In this document: positions 1 to 7,901 of the stretch, in pieces
Position numbering within the stretch: position 1 is the first letter of the stretch
How the letters are laid out: each line of letters opens with the position of its first letter
Assembly: GCA_938015595.1 (NCBI GenBank)
Contig: CALLPI010000008.1
Span: forward strand, 1-64,000
Reading direction: 5' to 3'
DNA length: 64,000 nt
From: an uncultured Saprospiraceae bacterium
GTDB taxonomy: Bacteria; Bacteroidota; Bacteroidia; Chitinophagales; Saprospiraceae
The notes under the pieces: model-generated
Database searches by the model: none
The model's input: only the letters and a program-made list of their open reading frames with translations
Told to the model about the DNA's origin: nothing
Translations under genes and position numbers: made by a program

Positions 1-1
1 A

Positions 2-178
2 GACGAGCGCTGGGTCACCTACAAAGGCGTCAAAGTCCTCGCCTTCTCCTTCGAGTTCCTCACCAACGCCACCCTGCCCGACTACCTCGGCCTCGGCAAA
101 GGCGCCAGCGTAGGATGGGGCGTGGTGAAGGGCGTGGGAAAAAAAACGCCACATAAAACGCCTGATAAATTAGCATGA
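2..178 (+). CDS. cas6: Cas6-type CRISPR RNA endoribonuclease, C-terminal fragment (gene starts outside window)
   Basis: Only the last 58 codons are present; the frame is open from the window edge to TGA at 176-178. The tail contains a glycine-rich stretch, GLGKGASVGWGVV, preceded by LPDYLG. Cas6 proteins end in a G-rich loop of this kind, which contacts crRNA, and Bacteroidota Cas6 proteins carry LPxxxGxGKxxSxGFG-like endings. Cas6 cuts precursor crRNA within repeats to give the guides loaded on Cmr. The stop overlaps the next start (ATGA at 175-178), so it belongs to the same operon as the cmr genes. The catalytic part lies outside the window. Another RAMP-fold protein with a G-rich loop is possible, but the genes for all six Cmr subunits are accounted for downstream. 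Confidence 0.6.
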   Translation, partial: DERWVTYKGVKVLAFSFEFLTNATLPDYLGLGKGASVGWGVVKGVGKKTPHKTPDKLA

Positions 179-987
179 AAAAACACCTACCCTTCACCGC
201 TATGAAAAATCAACCGTACTTTTGGTTTTACTTAGCCCTGCTACTTCTCTTGGGCTTATGGGGCTATTTCATGTGGGCATCCTATGGCCACCTGCCCGAT
301 ACCGTCGAAAAGCTGAAAAAAGAGGTAGCATTGTTGAAAATGTCGCCGGACTCGGCCGCCAATAGCGCCGCCCTCGACTTGCAGAGGTTGGATTTCAAGA
401 TAGATCGGGTAGAGACCGAAATCCGAAAAGATTTTTTCCTGCTTCAAAAACTTGGGCTACCGCTTACTGTCATCGCCTTTGCCCTGACGTTTTGGTCGGT
501 TTACAAGTCGGCGCTTGGATTTGCCTTGCAAAAAGCAAAAGAAACGGTAGATCGTTACTATCTGCCGGATGAAGAGCGCTTCAAACGCGAGAAAAAATTG
601 CTCGTGCTGACGAAAGAAGGTGGCGATTCCGGTTTTATGCGCAAACTGCTCCACGACACGGGCTTTTTGGCCGTATCAACCATCTCGACCAATGTGAAGC
701 AACTGAACGAGGAAACATTGCGCAAAATCTTGGACGGCAATAAGTACGACCTGATTTTGCTGAACAACGAAAATGCCGCGTTTGAGGATGATGAAATCCG
801 AACCTGTCACAGCAAAACGCCAGACTTCACCATGATTTTCAGTTTCAATAAAAACTTGCCCACCGACATCGTAGCATCCCATCGGGCGGCTTCTGCCAAC
901 TTCAAATCTCAGATATACGGCAACCTCATCAACGCCCTCAAATACCAACAATATTTGCGTCAACCGTCCACCACCAAACAGGCATAA
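175..987 (+). CDS. Two-transmembrane protein with cytoplasmic receiver-like (Rossmannoid) domain; candidate type III CRISPR membrane effector
   Basis: The 270-residue protein has TM1 at about residues 15-37, a charged probable coiled coil outside the membrane (38-90), TM2 at about 92-115, and a cytoplasmic region to the end. Residues 140-262 alternate strand and helix (KLLVLT, FMRKLLHDTGF, LAVSTIS, YDLILLNN, FTMIFSF, then a final helix), the order of a CheY-like receiver or related Rossmann fold. The usual acidic pocket at the end of strand 1 is missing (TKEGG) and the phospho-acceptor Asp position after strand 3 reads Asn (N197/N198), so phosphorylation is unlikely. It starts inside the cas6 stop and ends 2 nt before cmr1. 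I infer a membrane effector or sensor that responds to the cyclic oligoadenylate made by Cas10, similar in plan to two-TM effectors of nucleotide-signalling immunity. I do not recognise the family. An alternative start is residue 10. Confidence 0.7.
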   Translation: MKKHLPFTAMKNQPYFWFYLALLLLLGLWGYFMWASYGHLPDTVEKLKKEVALLKMSPDSAANSAALDLQRLDFKIDRVETEIRKDFFLLQKLGLPLTVIAFALTFWSVYKSALGFALQKAKETVDRYYLPDEERFKREKKLLVLTKEGGDSGFMRKLLHDTGFLAVSTISTNVKQLNEETLRKILDGNKYDLILLNNENAAFEDDEIRTCHSKTPDFTMIFSFNKNLPTDIVASHRAASANFKSQIYGNLINALKYQQYLRQPSTTKQA

Positions 988-989
988 AT

Positions 990-2114
990 ATGGAAACCAT
1001 TGCGTTTAACTGTCGCTTTATTACCCCTGCTTTCCTCGGCGGCGCCAACCCCAAAGGCACACCCGAACTGCGCGCGCCCTCTATTAAAGGGGCGCTGCGG
1101 TTTTGGTGGCGGGCGATGAAGGGGCATTTAGTTCAAGCAGATGACAATGGCAAACCAACCTTTCAAAGCCTTTTGAAAAATGATGAATTACTCTTCGGAG
1201 GGATAAACCAAGTTAAGCAAAAAAGCCCCCTCACTATTAGAGTTGTAGAGAGAGACATGCGATATACCAAAGGCGGGGATATTTTTCGAGGAAATCAGAT
1301 AGAAGGTATTGAGTACTTGTTCTATTCTTTGAAACGCTACAGAAAGGATGACTTGGGATTTGACAGTTGTAGCAAATTTGAGGTCATTTTCTCTTGTCGG
1401 GAGGGAAATCGGGATGTTTTATTAAAAGCCCTTGCGTCCTTTTGGTTGCTGGTTAATCTTGGCAGTTTAGGTACGCGCGCGAGGCGCTGCGCAGGCGCAT
1501 TTTGCATTGATTCTATTGAAGATGAAAAAGGTATTTTGAAAAATCAATTCTCATTTTTTCCAGAAAGTACCGAAACCACAATTACATTTTTAAACTCCAA
1601 CTTTACAAAGATAAAGCGATTGATTGGCGCAACTGATCCTATTTTGTTTAAAGAGTATAGTTTGTTGAATCAAGAAGCACCTGCTTATCTGAGCAAATCA
1701 ACCTTTAAGACTTGGCAGGAAGCTGTTAACGATATAGGAAATGAAATGAGGACAATAAGAAAAGGCAAAACCAGTCCAATAAAAGCCAATCGAACTTTCA
1801 CCATGGAAACGTTGGATAAAAAGGCTGCGTTTGGTATTTCAGTTGGTGTTTTTAGTGACAATTCTGTAACTTTTGAAGAAAATAAGCGCCGAGCGAGCCC
1901 CATCTATCTTTCAGTAGTGTTCAATAAAAACACCCAAAAATTCCATTGGATAGTAACTCATCTCGAAGGCGCGTTTATGCCTAATGATGACAAGATTGTA
2001 TTCACCAGTAAGAATCGGAATGTTCGCATTAAAAATTTCAATTGGTCACATGAGGACGACAGCCTTTTGAAATCTTTTATGAATAAAATAAAAACAAAAG
2101 CCCAAAAGATATGA
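990..2114 (+). CDS. cmr1: Type III-B CRISPR RAMP protein Cmr1
   Basis: A subunit of the cytoplasmic Cmr effector complex; in the family it sits near the 3' end of the crRNA and helps capture target RNA. The N-terminus is the Cmr1 signature: FNCRFITPAFLGGA followed by ELRAPSIKGALRFWWRA (residues about 5-43), a RAMP ferredoxin-like first strand and the Cmr1 RFWWR motif. The length of 374 residues is normal. The gene begins 2 nt after the membrane protein and its TGA overlaps the cas10 ATG (ATGA, 2111-2114), so translation is coupled. Its middle part is more AT-rich than the flanking genes, which is common in fast-evolving defence genes. Confidence 0.93.
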   Translation: METIAFNCRFITPAFLGGANPKGTPELRAPSIKGALRFWWRAMKGHLVQADDNGKPTFQSLLKNDELLFGGINQVKQKSPLTIRVVERDMRYTKGGDIFRGNQIEGIEYLFYSLKRYRKDDLGFDSCSKFEVIFSCREGNRDVLLKALASFWLLVNLGSLGTRARRCAGAFCIDSIEDEKGILKNQFSFFPESTETTITFLNSNFTKIKRLIGATDPILFKEYSLLNQEAPAYLSKSTFKTWQEAVNDIGNEMRTIRKGKTSPIKANRTFTMETLDKKAAFGISVGVFSDNSVTFEENKRRASPIYLSVVFNKNTQKFHWIVTHLEGAFMPNDDKIVFTSKNRNVRIKNFNWSHEDDSLLKSFMNKIKTKAQKI

Positions 2115-4015
2115 CCCACCTCTTCCTCTTCACCCTCGGCCCCGTCCAATCCTTCATCGCGCAAGCGCGTAAGGTACACGACTTGTATAGCGGCAGCCGG
2201 ATTTTGTCGCAGTTGTGCAAGGTCGCTGCGGAGCACTTCGAGAATAAGCATGGAGGGAAAGTCATTTTCCCCGCCATCAACAGCGATGCCATTCCCAACC
2301 GATTTCTCGGAAAAATCACCACTGATAACGACCTGAACAGTATCGGAAAATCGGTTGCAGATGCTGTCCAAGACTGCTGGAGAAAAAAATTTGACGAACA
2401 GATTGCAGAACCGCTAAGCCTGAATGGCGCAGTCGATCGCAAAGCCAAAAGCCAAATCGAACAACACCTCGACATTCAGTGGCTATTTCAGCCGCTGCCT
2501 GAAAATTATACGGACGAAGACTACCGCAAAGCCTATGATGAGTTGAACAAAAACCTCAACGCCATCAAAAACACCCGACCGTTTTTCACCACCGAAGAAA
2601 AAGGCAGAAAATGCAGCCTGGATGGCGAGCGGAATGTGATTTTTTATCGGAAGACGCCCAAACAACAAGAGGAGAAAACCAATGACGACCTTCAAAATGG
2701 CAATCCGCTTTTTTCAACGGACAACATAGTTTTTAATTACAATGACGAGGATAGCATCATCAAACTTCGCCACTTGCAGCCCGGCGAGGGTTTGAGTGCG
2801 GTCAGTATGCTCAAAAGATTTCAGGATTTTGACTCAGGCGACTTCCCGGACACGGCAGAGTTTGCCCTTGCGGACACTATGCACCAGGTAGGCGCAGAGC
2901 ACCTTTCAAAAATGACTAAACTTTTCGACCACGACCATCCCAAACACCTCAACTGGCAACTGTTTTTTGAAGAAAACCTGAACGAGCGATATTTTGAGAA
3001 ACAAAGATTGCCTACCCGTGAACTCGACGCTGCGAAAGAAATTCAAAAAGCGTTGGCGGATAAAGCCAAAGCGCACGGCCGCAAACTCGAAAAATACTAC
3101 GCCCTCGTCGTTTTCGACGGCGACCACATGGGCGAGTGGTGGAAAGGCGCTCGCCTGAAACCCGGCGTGAAGTTGGAGGATTTCCACAAGGACCTGACGA
3201 GAAAACTGGCAGCTTTTGCCCAGGCGGTGCGGGCCGAATATTCAAAAGACAAGCACCGCGGCTGGGTCATTTACACCGGCGGCGATGATTTCCTTGGCTT
3301 TTTCAACTTGCATCATCTGGTAGGGGCTTTGGACTTTCTGCGCGATACCTATCAAAAGATTGTTCACGAACCACTCTCTGACCGGATTGGGGAAGACCAC
3401 AAACTGACCTTTTCCGCCGGGGTTTGTATAGCGCATTACAAAGAGCCGCTCTCGCTGGTGCTTGCACAAGCCCGCGAGTTGGAACACAAAGCCAAAGAAG
3501 TGGATGAAAAGAAAAAGAACGCAATCGGCAACAGTGCCAAAGAATTGGATGAAAAGAAAAAAAACGCCATCGGTATAGGGGTCATACCCGGCAGCGGTCA
3601 AATCGCCGAAGTGGTGCTGCCCTTTGAAGATTTCCCGAACCTCGGCGCCGTCATCGAGGCCTTAAAAACCCCTGATTTCTCTAACGCTTTTGTCAGCAAG
3701 GCAAGGGCCGAACTGGCGGCTTTTGTTGACGACGACGGCGAAATAAACGAAGCGCTTTTGCCCACTTTGCTCGACCGCGCAGTGAGCCGCGCTTGCAACC
3801 TGACGAAAAACGAGGGCGAATCCGACGAGGATTTTATGAAGCGAAAAAAAGAGAAAGTAGAGCCACTGCAAACCGCAGTCAAAAACTTGCTCAACGCGCC
3901 GAACCAAAAACTCAACGCCTTTTTCGACGCGCTCGACATAGCCGATTTCATCGAGCGCCAAACCCATATTTCTCCCACCAAAAACGAACCGGCTGAACAT
4001 GAAACTACAACTTGA
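2111..4015 (+). CDS. cas10: Type III-B Cas10 (Cmr2), GGDD cyclase intact, HD nuclease domain absent
   Basis: Large subunit of the Cmr complex. It begins directly with the Cmr2 motif LFTLGPVQSFIAQARKVHDLYSGS (first 18 residues or so), with no N-terminal HD domain, so the DNase activity known from some Cas10 proteins is not expected. The first palm strand is VVFDGDHMGEWW (about residues 333-344). The second palm carries YTGGDDFLGFF with G390-G391-D392-D393, the active site that makes cyclic oligoadenylate from ATP upon target RNA binding. At 634 residues it is short because HD is missing. Residues 461-490 hold a 15-residue tandem duplication. The 3' end overlaps cmr3 by 17 nt. The intact cyclase predicts that a ligand-responsive effector exists; the membrane protein at 175-987 is the only candidate in view. 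Confidence 0.95.
   Translation: MTHLFLFTLGPVQSFIAQARKVHDLYSGSRILSQLCKVAAEHFENKHGGKVIFPAINSDAIPNRFLGKITTDNDLNSIGKSVADAVQDCWRKKFDEQIAEPLSLNGAVDRKAKSQIEQHLDIQWLFQPLPENYTDEDYRKAYDELNKNLNAIKNTRPFFTTEEKGRKCSLDGERNVIFYRKTPKQQEEKTNDDLQNGNPLFSTDNIVFNYNDEDSIIKLRHLQPGEGLSAVSMLKRFQDFDSGDFPDTAEFALADTMHQVGAEHLSKMTKLFDHDHPKHLNWQLFFEENLNERYFEKQRLPTRELDAAKEIQKALADKAKAHGRKLEKYYALVVFDGDHMGEWWKGARLKPGVKLEDFHKDLTRKLAAFAQAVRAEYSKDKHRGWVIYTGGDDFLGFFNLHHLVGALDFLRDTYQKIVHEPLSDRIGEDHKLTFSAGVCIAHYKEPLSLVLAQARELEHKAKEVDEKKKNAIGNSAKELDEKKKNAIGIGVIPGSGQIAEVVLPFEDFPNLGAVIEALKTPDFSNAFVSKARAELAAFVDDDGEINEALLPTLLDRAVSRACNLTKNEGESDEDFMKRKKEKVEPLQTAVKNLLNAPNQKLNAFFDALDIADFIERQTHISPTKNEPAEHETTT
3491..3580 (+). repeat. 45-bp in-frame tandem duplication inside cas10
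   Basis: Two consecutive 45-bp units encode AKEVDEKKKNAIGNS and AKELDEKKKNAIGIG (Cas10 residues 461-475 and 476-490). The DNA copies differ at a handful of positions, so the duplication has begun to diverge but is fairly recent. It lengthens a Lys/Glu-rich helix after the GGDD palm without breaking the frame. Confidence 0.9.
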
Positions 4016-5075
4016 CGCCCTCGATCCGCTCTTTTTCCGCGATGGACGACCTTTTGCGCTTGGCGAGGAGTCGTATGCCGAGGGCATCTTCCCGCCCTTG
4101 CCCTCCACCGTGCGCGGCGCGCTGCGCTCGATGTGGATAGCCGAACGCCTCAGCGCCCCCAATGCCGACAAAGATACCTTGGCCGGCGCCTCAAGCAGCA
4201 TCGAACTGACCTATTTTGGCTTGGGAATTGCGGGCAAGCCCGTCTTCCCTGCGCCCCTCGATTTGTTTTTCCCAGAAACTAAGAAGGGCATACCTGCCGA
4301 GCCAATGAAATTGATGGGCAAAATATCGGCCTCATCTTGCCCGCCAGAAGTGAGCCACCTTTTCAGGGCAGAAGCAGACGGAAAAACGGAATCCGTACAT
4401 GGGCATTTGCTCGATTTTGAAGCGATGCAACGCTACGTGAATGGCGATAATTCGGCTCATTTTAGGACCATACGCCTCTCGGAATTCGTCAAACATGAGC
4501 ACAAAATAGGCATCGGGCGCGACCGCGAAACCAATCGAACCAAAGAGGGCTTGCTTTTTCGCCTCGTCGCCAATCGTTTTGAGGACGAAAAACACGGTGG
4601 GCTAAGCCTTTTGGTGGAATTGAACGCGCCCAAATTGCAGCCCCTGAAGGTCGAGGAACACGCCGTGCTCCCCCTCGGCGGTGAGCGGCGCAGCGTGACG
4701 GCAAAACCCACGAGCGAGCATTTCCTCCCGGAAAAGCCAAGCATTCAGGGAAAATATGTAAAAATCGTCTTGCTCACACCGGCGCTCTGCGGCTCGTGGT
4801 TTCCCACAATTTCAGGACTAACCCTGGTGGCAGCATCCCTTGGAAAACCGATTTCCGTTGGTGGCTGGGATGTGCTGAAGCAAGAACCCAAGCCCATGCG
4901 CCGCGCCATACCCGCCGGAAGTGTTTTTCTCTACAAGGCCGAATCCGAAGCAAAAGCCAATGAAATAGCCAAACAACTGCGCGGCAAATCACTCTGCACC
5001 CCCGTCGAAGACCAACGGAACGGCTTTGGCCTTTACATCGTCGGTCAACCTTTCAACCATCAAATTCCAGCATAA
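3999..5075 (+). CDS. cmr3: Type III-B CRISPR RAMP protein Cmr3
   Basis: Cmr3 binds the 5' tag of the crRNA and anchors Cas10. The start LQLDALDPLFFRDGRPF (residues 3-19), followed by FPPLPSTVRGALRS, is the Cmr3 family signature. The C-terminal half has the glycine-rich SVGGWDVLK segment of the second RAMP domain. At 358 residues it is of usual length. The start lies 17 nt inside cas10, and the stop shares bases with the cmr4 start (TAATG, 5073-5077), giving tight translational coupling. Confidence 0.93.
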   Translation: MKLQLDALDPLFFRDGRPFALGEESYAEGIFPPLPSTVRGALRSMWIAERLSAPNADKDTLAGASSSIELTYFGLGIAGKPVFPAPLDLFFPETKKGIPAEPMKLMGKISASSCPPEVSHLFRAEADGKTESVHGHLLDFEAMQRYVNGDNSAHFRTIRLSEFVKHEHKIGIGRDRETNRTKEGLLFRLVANRFEDEKHGGLSLLVELNAPKLQPLKVEEHAVLPLGGERRSVTAKPTSEHFLPEKPSIQGKYVKIVLLTPALCGSWFPTISGLTLVAASLGKPISVGGWDVLKQEPKPMRRAIPAGSVFLYKAESEAKANEIAKQLRGKSLCTPVEDQRNGFGLYIVGQPFNHQIPA

Positions 5076-5971
5076 TGTTTCAGATCGTAAAACCCATTTT
5101 TTTTATCTGCGAAACGCCCCTTCACGCGGGCGCAGGCGGAGGCATCGGCACGGAGTTGCCCATTCAGCGCGAAGCGCACACGCTTTTTCCGAAAGTAGAA
5201 GCCTCGGGTATCAAAGGCGCCTTTCGGGATGTTTTCGAGCGCACATTCAAGAAAAACGGTAAAAACAACACCGACCCGGATTTAGTAGCCGTTTTTGGTC
5301 ACCCTACAGAGGGCGACCAAAACGCGGGTGCGCTCGGCTTAACGGATGCGCGGCTTTTGCTTTTTCCCGTGCGCAGTAGGCGCGGCGTATTCGCCTGGAC
5401 GACCTGCCCGCGTGTGCTCACCCGTTTTGAGCGCGACCTGCGCGTAAGCGAGGCAAACGGCGGCAGTGCTGCGGTAAAAAACTTGGCGGATTTGGTGAAA
5501 GCGGTACCCAAAGATAAAAGCACCGTGCCTCCAAACGGCGTTATCGCCAATGGAAATGTCTTTTTGGAAGAATACAGCATCGCTGTAGATGTAGATCATG
5601 CAACGGGAACACTCGCCACCAATCTGGCGGAGTTGCTTGGCATACCGGAGTTGCCTGCACAGTTTGTAATCATCCCGGATGAGTATTTTTCAGATTTTGT
5701 GCAGCACAATACCGAAGTCCACACCCGCATCCGCATTGGCGACGACGGCGTTGTGGAGGATGGCGCCTTGTTCTCCGAGGAGCATCTGCCTGCTGAAAGT
5801 GTGCTTTACTCCTTAGCCATGGCGCACCCGGAATTCAAAAGCGGCGGGCGGAATGCGCAAGCCATTCTCGACATCTTTCACAACAACCTGCCCGAAATCG
5901 TCCAAATCGGCGGCAACGCCACGCTCGGAAAGGGCATCGTTCGCATCACCAAACCTTTCTTTGAACAATGA
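5075..5971 (+). CDS. cmr4: Type III-B CRISPR RAMP protein Cmr4 (backbone subunit) with Glu at the slicer position
   Basis: Cmr4 polymerises along the crRNA and in characterised complexes cuts target RNA every 6 nt with a thumb-loop aspartate (D26 in Pyrococcus furiosus). Here the family motif reads GIGTELPIQREAHT (residues 24-37). The residue directly before LPIQRE is Glu27 (codon GAG), where family members have Asp (VDxPIQRE). The rest of the fold is intact: TPLHAGAG, KVEASGIKGAFRDVF, and the C-terminal glycine loop GGNATLGKGI. Length is 298 residues. Whether Glu supports cleavage is unknown; slower cutting would prolong target-bound signalling by Cas10. It overlaps cmr3 by 1 nt and cmr5 by 4 nt. 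Confidence 0.94.
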   Translation: MFQIVKPIFFICETPLHAGAGGGIGTELPIQREAHTLFPKVEASGIKGAFRDVFERTFKKNGKNNTDPDLVAVFGHPTEGDQNAGALGLTDARLLLFPVRSRRGVFAWTTCPRVLTRFERDLRVSEANGGSAAVKNLADLVKAVPKDKSTVPPNGVIANGNVFLEEYSIAVDVDHATGTLATNLAELLGIPELPAQFVIIPDEYFSDFVQHNTEVHTRIRIGDDGVVEDGALFSEEHLPAESVLYSLAMAHPEFKSGGRNAQAILDIFHNNLPEIVQIGGNATLGKGIVRITKPFFEQ

Positions 5972-6441
5972 GCAAGCCACAAAATCTTGAAGCCAAGCGG
6001 GCTTTGAAGGCGTTCACTTTTGCTGAAATTGGGAACAAAAAGCAGAAGGACACCAAAAACAAATTCAACTATTCAGCAGCTGTACAAGAGTTGCCGTCCA
6101 TGATTCGCATGAACGGCTTGCGAGCGACCATGGCTTTTTTCTATTCAAAATATTCAAAAGAAGATCAGCATCAGATGGTCTTTGAAAATGTGCGCGATTG
6201 GTTCAACGATGAAGACGAGCCGACAAAGTTCATGCGAGCAAAACTTCAAGCGTCGCCTGAAAATCAAAAGCCTGCCGGTTTTATGAAAATCTTGCTGGAA
6301 TTGACCGACGATGAGTACCGCATCGTGCAAGCCGAAGTCCTGACGCTGGCCAATTGGATGATTCGCTTTGTAAAAAACGACAACATGAATGCCTCCTCAA
6401 CAAAAACAACAACCGATGATACTGAGCAACCTCAAACTTGA
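5968..6441 (+). CDS. cmr5: Type III-B CRISPR small subunit Cmr5
   Basis: A small all-helical subunit (157 residues) that forms the belly filament of the Cmr complex beside Cmr4. The diagnostic helix is ELPSMIRMNGLRATMAFFYSK (about residues 41-60), typical of Cmr5, followed by acidic helices and a C-terminal LANWMIRF helix. The tail after about residue 140 is low-complexity Ser/Thr and overlaps the start of cmr6. It is coupled to cmr4 by ATGA at 5968-5971. Confidence 0.92.
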   Translation: MSKPQNLEAKRALKAFTFAEIGNKKQKDTKNKFNYSAAVQELPSMIRMNGLRATMAFFYSKYSKEDQHQMVFENVRDWFNDEDEPTKFMRAKLQASPENQKPAGFMKILLELTDDEYRIVQAEVLTLANWMIRFVKNDNMNASSTKTTTDDTEQPQT

Positions 6442-7420
6442 ATCGTTCGACCACAACCGCAATGCTATACTGGTCGAAGCGGATGGCCAGCGACGAAAAG
6501 TCTCTGCCTCGGCGGAAGTGCTGAAAAAAGCCTTCATCACCCGCGCTTGGCTCGACCGGACATTGGCCAACTGCGCCGTCGGCAAATGCAGGCTCGAAGC
6601 GAAAGTCGAGCTACGCGGCCATCAATTCATAGCAACTCAAGTCTGGCTCGCCATGGAAAGAAGCGTCCCAAATGAACCCAAAAGTGTGTTCAAAAATTTT
6701 GGGCTTGAACTCAACAAGCCTCAAATGGGCAAGTTAGCTAAGCGGTTTTACGAAGTGGAATTATCGAAAACGGAAAAGTTTCGACCAGACCTCTGCAACT
6801 TCCGTTTCGATAATGATTTTTTAGAAAAACTTGCTTTCCGAAATTTAAAAAATGCCGCAGCAATCGCCCCCAGCGGGTTGATTCAGGCGGACTTCACACC
6901 TGACTGGCGTATGGTCACGGGCATGGGCGAGGCGTCGGTCTATGAGACAAACATGACTCTGCACCCAATTTATGGCATACCCTACATCCCGGCTTCGAGC
7001 ATCAAAGGCATACTGCGTCATTATTTAAGTGAGTTAGAAGAAGGCAAAGCGTACATTGAACAGATTTTTGGCAAAAACGATCAAGATTCCAGTACCGGAA
7101 AACCTGTGCGTGGTCAGTATATTTTCTTCGATGCCTTTCCAACCAAAGCCCCGCGCATCGAATTGGACGTGATGACCCCTCATTACCCCAAATACTACAG
7201 CGAAGGCAAGCCTCCCGCCGATTGGCAAAGCCCAACCCCTATCCACTTTTTGACCGTCGGCCAGGGAACGCCCTTTCGATTCCTGATTGGCTTGCCCGAC
7301 AACAATTTAAAGCAGCAATTAGAAACTTGGTTGAAAGAGGCTTTAACGACCAGAGGCCTCGGCGCCAAAACCGCCGTAGGCTACGGCTACTGGAAGACCT
7401 ACGATACTCACAATATATGA
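6389..7420 (+). CDS. cmr6: Type III-B CRISPR RAMP protein Cmr6
   Basis: Caps the 3' end of the crRNA in the Cmr complex. The RAMP core lies in the C-terminal two thirds: HPIYGIPYIPASSIKGILRHYL (residues about 192-213) is the Cmr6 hallmark, and the C-terminus has the glycine loop TTRGLGAKTAVGYGYW. About 110 residues precede the RAMP core and include a small beta-rich segment. The first ATG overlaps cmr5 by 53 nt. A second in-frame ATG at 6416 begins MILSNLKLESF and is equally plausible, because the first ten residues are only Pro/Gln/Lys. Confidence 0.93.
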   Translation: MPPQQKQQPMILSNLKLESFDHNRNAILVEADGQRRKVSASAEVLKKAFITRAWLDRTLANCAVGKCRLEAKVELRGHQFIATQVWLAMERSVPNEPKSVFKNFGLELNKPQMGKLAKRFYEVELSKTEKFRPDLCNFRFDNDFLEKLAFRNLKNAAAIAPSGLIQADFTPDWRMVTGMGEASVYETNMTLHPIYGIPYIPASSIKGILRHYLSELEEGKAYIEQIFGKNDQDSSTGKPVRGQYIFFDAFPTKAPRIELDVMTPHYPKYYSEGKPPADWQSPTPIHFLTVGQGTPFRFLIGLPDNNLKQQLETWLKEALTTRGLGAKTAVGYGYWKTYDTHNI

Positions 7421-7821
7421 ACATCTCTTTATCTACAGTTTGCATCCTCGTCATTTGCCAAAATGCTCATGACCAACAATATCTCGAAGACTTTTTCGAG
7501 CGTATCGAAGGCTTGCCTAAACCCGATTTTGTATCTGGCACAGTAAAGCGGGTGGCAGACAAATATAATTTTATCGTGTTTAGCGGGCACCTGCTGGGCG
7601 AATTGCGCAGTGAAGCGGACATTCTTCAACTTCCGGGGGATGAGCAGTATCACCTTTCTCTGCTGGATTACTGCTTAGAAAAGACTGCAAAATACATCGT
7701 TTATTTCGGGAAATACTACTACAAACTGAATCAGGAACGCTGTACTTCGGCCAATTCTAAGTTCACTCTTTTCGCTCGCATCCGCGAGTTGATTGACTTC
7801 CTCAACTGCTACAAAACCTAA
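7417..7821 (+). CDS. Uncharacterised 134-residue protein, last gene of the Cmr operon
   Basis: The start ATG at 7417 overlaps the cmr6 stop (ATGA), which decides the start. An upstream extension of the same frame lies entirely over cmr6 and is Arg/Asn-rich noise. The product is a soluble alpha/beta protein: a hydrophobic first strand (STVCILVICQNA), a helix (DQQYLEDFFERI), strand KYNFIVFSG, a helical middle, strand AKYIVYFGKYYY, and a C-terminal helix RIRELIDFLNCY. There is no signal peptide or membrane segment. I recognise no family or catalytic motif. Operon position and coupling suggest a function tied to the Cmr complex or its signalling branch, such as a regulator, ring nuclease-like factor or effector partner; none of these is shown by the sequence. 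Confidence 0.75.
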   Translation: MNISLSTVCILVICQNAHDQQYLEDFFERIEGLPKPDFVSGTVKRVADKYNFIVFSGHLLGELRSEADILQLPGDEQYHLSLLDYCLEKTAKYIVYFGKYYYKLNQERCTSANSKFTLFARIRELIDFLNCYKT

Positions 7822-7901
7822 GTCATCCCCACGCGCCTCCTTCGTCTTGTTTTCGACATTGCTAACACAACAGCGGCGGCAGCGCCGCGCCCGTCCCCGG
7901 G

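Noticed and set aside
7222-7416. Upstream extension of the last Cmr-operon gene
   Set aside because: Lies wholly over cmr6 in another frame, is rich in Arg/Asn, and the ATGA overlap gives a better start at 7417.
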